Shown: one piece after another, positions 13,069 through 15,470 of the stretch
How positions within the stretch are numbered: the stretch's first letter is position 1
Layout: each line of letters begins with the position of its first letter
Assembly: GCA_964629615.1 (NCBI GenBank)
Contig: CAZVUD010000037.1
Span: 1-15,470, forward strand
Length of the DNA: 15,470 nt
Reading direction: 5' to 3'
Source of the DNA: SVTX01 sp964629615
Lineage (GTDB): Bacteria; Bacillota; Clostridia; Oscillospirales; CAG-272
The notes under the pieces: model-generated
Told to the model about the DNA's origin: nothing
The model's database searches: none
The model's input: only the letters and a program-made list of their open reading frames with translations
Position numbers and translations under genes: made by a program

Positions 13069-13509
13069 ATGAACAAATACACAAACGCCAATATAATTTT
13101 TTCAAAATTTTCAAGAGATTACATTGGTCTGAAAAAGGATCTTCCCATCCGTCCGAGCGAGATGGGTGTGCTTAATCTCGTAAGCCACAGAGAGGGTGAC
13201 TTCACACCGCTAATGCTTGCCGAAATGATCGGCGTTTCAAAGCCGATGATCACGGCGCACATTCAAGTGCTTCTTAGAAAAGGCTATATTTACAAAGAAG
13301 GATCAGGCGTTGATAAGAGGAGCTTTTTCGTTCGTCCGACAGAAAAGGGAAGAGCACTTGCCGATAAATTTGAAGCAAGGCAGACCGAATACTTAAAAAC
13401 GATCGAAGCAAGCCTCGGAAAAGAAAAATTTGATGAACTTGTCAGCCTGCTTTGTGAAACACAGGAGATACTTAAAAATATGAATGAGGTGGAATATGAA
13501 AAAGCTTGA
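13069..13509 (+). CDS. MarR-family transcriptional regulator
   Basis: 146 residues, the usual MarR size. The winged helix is at 45-94: FTPLMLAEMIGVSKPMITAH is the helix-turn-helix, RKGYIYKEGSGVDKRSFFV the wing with its D-K/R pair, and PTEKG follows. Flanking helices 1-35 and 95-146 form the dimer region. I choose the ATG at 13069 over an upstream in-frame ATG at 13009 because the latter lies inside the upstream gene without a ribosome site, whereas GAGG 9 nt before 13069 overlaps the upstream stop. Ligands of this family are often phenolic or oxidant compounds; none is indicated by sequence alone. It probably binds the paired operators at 11827-11867 and represses its own operon. Confidence 0.94.
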   Translation: MNKYTNANIIFSKFSRDYIGLKKDLPIRPSEMGVLNLVSHREGDFTPLMLAEMIGVSKPMITAHIQVLLRKGYIYKEGSGVDKRSFFVRPTEKGRALADKFEARQTEYLKTIEASLGKEKFDELVSLLCETQEILKNMNEVEYEKA

Positions 13510-13903
13510 ATTTTATCCAAAGCATCCGTCTGATGCAAAAACATTTATGATCGAAACCACGGCTATGCCGATGCTCTCGCAAAATGCGCCTTTTTTCGCA
13601 AAGACACTTTGCGATGAGTTTTATGCCGATGCCGACAGCTTTTACGAAAAATATGCAGATAAACGCTTTGAGGTGACAGGCATTGCAAAAAAGATAGGTC
13701 CCGATATCCATAACAAGCCGTCCATTGAGCTGTCTGACAGTGTAAGCGGTCAGACCTATGCACTCGTGATCTTTCCTTCGGATGACCATTACAGCAAGGT
13801 CAATATCGGAGATGGGGTAGTTGTTCGTGCAAATTACCTTGTCATGAGTAATCAATATGGTGTTGTTATGAAGTTCAGCGAGCTTGTTTCGGTGGAAAAA
13901 TGA
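13496..13903 (+). CDS. Small OB-fold (tRNA_anti-like) protein
   Basis: 135 residues from the ATG at 13496, which has GAGGTGG just upstream; an in-frame ATG at 13484 would add MRWN but sits on that ribosome site. It overlaps the MarR stop by 14 nt, so translation is coupled. The N-terminal half (1-50) is variable and ends in a helical YEKYADKRF stretch. Residues 52-135 form a five-strand OB-fold pattern: FEVTGIAKKIGPDIHNKPSIELSD, then YALVIFPSD, VNIGDGVVVRANYLVMSN and VVMKFSELVSV. This is the signature of the tRNA_anti-like family of uncharacterised bacterial proteins. There is no signal peptide or metal motif. Substrate and role are unknown; its fixed place between regulator and amidohydrolase suggests a shared pathway. 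Confidence 0.82.
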   Translation: MKKLEFYPKHPSDAKTFMIETTAMPMLSQNAPFFAKTLCDEFYADADSFYEKYADKRFEVTGIAKKIGPDIHNKPSIELSDSVSGQTYALVIFPSDDHYSKVNIGDGVVVRANYLVMSNQYGVVMKFSELVSVEK

Positions 13904-14880
13904 GCAAGATAATCTTAAACTACCCGTTGTTTGACGGGGAAAGGATCATAGAAAACGCATCGGTCGTCATCGACGACGGCATTATCACTGCCGTGAAGGG
14001 ATCCGAAAGCGTTGACAGCCGTTATTTTCTAATGCCCGGACTTATAGATGCACATACGCATATGACAAGTGCATATCAGATCCCGAATATGCTGAAGAGC
14101 GGTGTGGTTGCCACCTGCGATGTCTGTGCTCCGAGTGAGCTGGTTGCAAATTCCAAAGATCTTACGATCATATCATCTGCAGGTATGACCATGGGAACGC
14201 TTAACGGCAAGGGATATGTAAAAAAGGCGATCGAGAGCGGAGCAAAGTATATCAAGATATTGCTTTTTGAGCCCAATCTGATGCCAAAGGCGGCACTGAA
14301 GAGCATTTGCATTTCAGCACACGAGTGCGATCTTAAGGTCGCCGTGCATGCAACGAGCGTAAAGGCAGAGAAAATGGCAATAGAGTGCGGTGCGGACATT
14401 CTGCTCCACGTGCCGATGAGGGAAGAACTGCCGAAGAGCCTCGCTGAGGAGATAGCGGAGCGCGGCATTGCAGTTGCGCCGACGCTTGTAATGATGGAGG
14501 CGTTTTCTAACAGCGGAAGAAACGGATATTTGCCAGAGCACTACAAAAATGCTGAAAATGCCGTTCGTACACTTCACAAGTGCGGCGTCACACTGCTTGC
14601 CGCTACTGATGCAAACGACGGAAGCTTTGCGCCTGCTGTTGATTACGGCAGGTCCATGCACCGTGAAGCTGAGCTGCTTTGCAAGGCGGGTCTGACGCCC
14701 ATTGAGGTCTTGATGGCGGCAACGAGTAAGGTATGCTCGGTGTTTGGCATTGTGGGACTTGGCTCTGTTACAGCCGGAAAGAGAGCCGCCTTGGTCTTGG
14801 TTGACGGCAGACCTGATAAGAATATTACAGCCATAAAAAGCATCAGGCAAATTTGGATAGATGGGGAGCAGAAATTATGA
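13900..14880 (+). CDS. Metal-dependent amidohydrolase (imidazolonepropionase-like)
   Basis: 326 residues with ATGA overlap (4 nt) with the upstream stop. It is an amidohydrolase superfamily TIM barrel with the small composite beta domain formed by residues 1-45 and 290-326 (FDGERIIENASVVIDDGIIT...; ...VTAGKRAALVLVDGRP). Metal-site elements in order: DAHTH (H52, H54), K119 in KYIKI as the possible carboxylated lysine, H150 in VAVHATS, H170 in LLHVP and D237 in AATDAND. These match imidazolonepropionase/prolidase-type members that hydrolyse C-N bonds. About 326 residues is short compared with the usual 380-420, the loss being in the loops. The substrate is unknown. Next to a decarboxylase-like amidohydrolase_2 gene it may serve the same catabolic route. 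Confidence 0.9.
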   Translation: MSKIILNYPLFDGERIIENASVVIDDGIITAVKGSESVDSRYFLMPGLIDAHTHMTSAYQIPNMLKSGVVATCDVCAPSELVANSKDLTIISSAGMTMGTLNGKGYVKKAIESGAKYIKILLFEPNLMPKAALKSICISAHECDLKVAVHATSVKAEKMAIECGADILLHVPMREELPKSLAEEIAERGIAVAPTLVMMEAFSNSGRNGYLPEHYKNAENAVRTLHKCGVTLLAATDANDGSFAPAVDYGRSMHREAELLCKAGLTPIEVLMAATSKVCSVFGIVGLGSVTAGKRAALVLVDGRPDKNITAIKSIRQIWIDGEQKL

Positions 14881-15470
14881 AGATCATCACGATAGAAGAG
14901 CATATACCGCTTAGGACCTTGAACATGGCACTTGCCAAATATCCGTCAGAGGATGCTGTGCGTACCTCGGCGGCAGGTGCGCCCGGACTGCCGTATTATC
15001 CTGATACGGAGCTTTATTGCAATATAGAAAAACGCATCGAAAATATGGATAAGCACGGAGTTACAAAGCAGATCCTTTCTGCTCCCGTTTGCACACAGCT
15101 TCTGCCCAAGGGTGAGGCTGGTGTGGTAAGTGAGGCAAACGACGAGCTTGCATCGATCGTAAACGGTCACAAAAATCGGTTTGGTGCGCTTGCAACGCTT
15201 CCGTGGAAAAATGTCGGAGCTTCGGTAAAAGAGCTTGAAAGAGCGGTTACAAAGCTCGGATTTCAAGGCGTTGTGCTTGCAGGGCGCGCCTCGGGTGAGG
15301 ATGCGTTTTTAGATGACAAAGCATTTTTGCCTATTCTGGAGGCGGCTGAAAGCCTGAATGTGCCTATATATATCCACCCCGCACCGCCGATGACGAGCGT
15401 TCAGAAAAGCTATTATGACGGACTTGGCGACAGACTAAGCGCAAGGCTTTCGCTGTATGGCTGGGGCTGG
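14877..15470 (+). CDS. Amidohydrolase_2 family protein, hydroxybenzoate decarboxylase-like (N-terminal 198 residues, partial)
   Basis: Starts with an ATGA overlap with the preceding gene and stays open for 198 codons to the window end, so the gene is truncated by the window. The N-terminus MKIITIEEHI has the EEH motif (E8) of the 2,3-dihydroxybenzoate/gamma-resorcylate decarboxylase branch and not the HxH of typical amidohydrolases. Further blocks: NRFGALATLPW (100-110), ERAVTKLGFQGVVLAG (121-136), IYIHPAPP (164-171, with metal ligand candidate H167) and the branch-typical YYDGLG...YGWGW. In characterised members these bind a divalent metal and remove CO2 from an aromatic acid ortho to a hydroxyl. 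The C-terminal Asp ligand lies outside the window. Lactone-hydrolysing members share the fold, so the reaction is uncertain. Confidence 0.88.
   Translation, partial: MKIITIEEHIPLRTLNMALAKYPSEDAVRTSAAGAPGLPYYPDTELYCNIEKRIENMDKHGVTKQILSAPVCTQLLPKGEAGVVSEANDELASIVNGHKNRFGALATLPWKNVGASVKELERAVTKLGFQGVVLAGRASGEDAFLDDKAFLPILEAAESLNVPIYIHPAPPMTSVQKSYYDGLGDRLSARLSLYGWGW

Overview
The window reads as a chromosomal piece of an anaerobic Clostridia-type Bacillota (Oscillospirales/Lachnospirales-like gut or rumen lineage). This rests on the moderate GC content, strong AGGAGG-type ribosome sites, TGA used as a normal stop, Gram-positive surface proteins rich in InlB-type (Listeria-Bacteroides) repeats and Thr/Asp/Glu linkers, and Clostridia-typical families. 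The taxon is an inference. Every gene I can support is on the + strand.

Region 1 (1-1296): the 3' end of an unidentified gene with a PCP_red-like helical C-terminus, then a prepilin-type protein whose secreted part carries two InlB-type repeats, closed by a strong intrinsic terminator.

Region 2 (1297-11629): a carbohydrate-type surface locus. A consensus extended -10 promoter and a long leader precede a LacI-family regulator. A perfect 12-bp palindrome, TGACGCGCGTCA, lies upstream of that regulator and again, in an identical 15-bp context, upstream of the next gene, so this is most simply the LacI operator. The regulated unit is a 1960-residue secreted protein overlapping by 17 nt with a 938-residue lipoprotein. 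The large protein has jelly-roll-like domains, a GH28-like beta-helix, accessory sandwich domains, InlB-type repeats and a C-terminal membrane anchor with a Gly-Cys motif. The lipoprotein has a TDTE-repeat stalk, five divergent InlB-type repeats and three copies of an aromatic-rich module I do not recognise. The unit ends at a long bidirectional terminator. The likely theme is two co-translated, differently anchored surface proteins that bind and possibly cleave a glycan under sugar-responsive LacI control.

Region 3 (11630-15470): a second operon from another consensus promoter (TTGACA-17-TATAAT). An AGTTCAT-GTAA-ATGAACT operator lies in its spacer and a degenerate second copy lies over the start point. 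The genes are a DUF5131/PNPOx-like fusion with an apparently retained internal start, a MarR-family regulator, an OB-fold small protein, an imidazolonepropionase-like amidohydrolase, and an amidohydrolase_2 protein of the hydroxybenzoate-decarboxylase type that runs off the window. The last four genes are packed with overlaps or very short gaps. MarR autoregulation is the obvious model. A ligand of phenolic-acid type is my inference from the decarboxylase-like gene.
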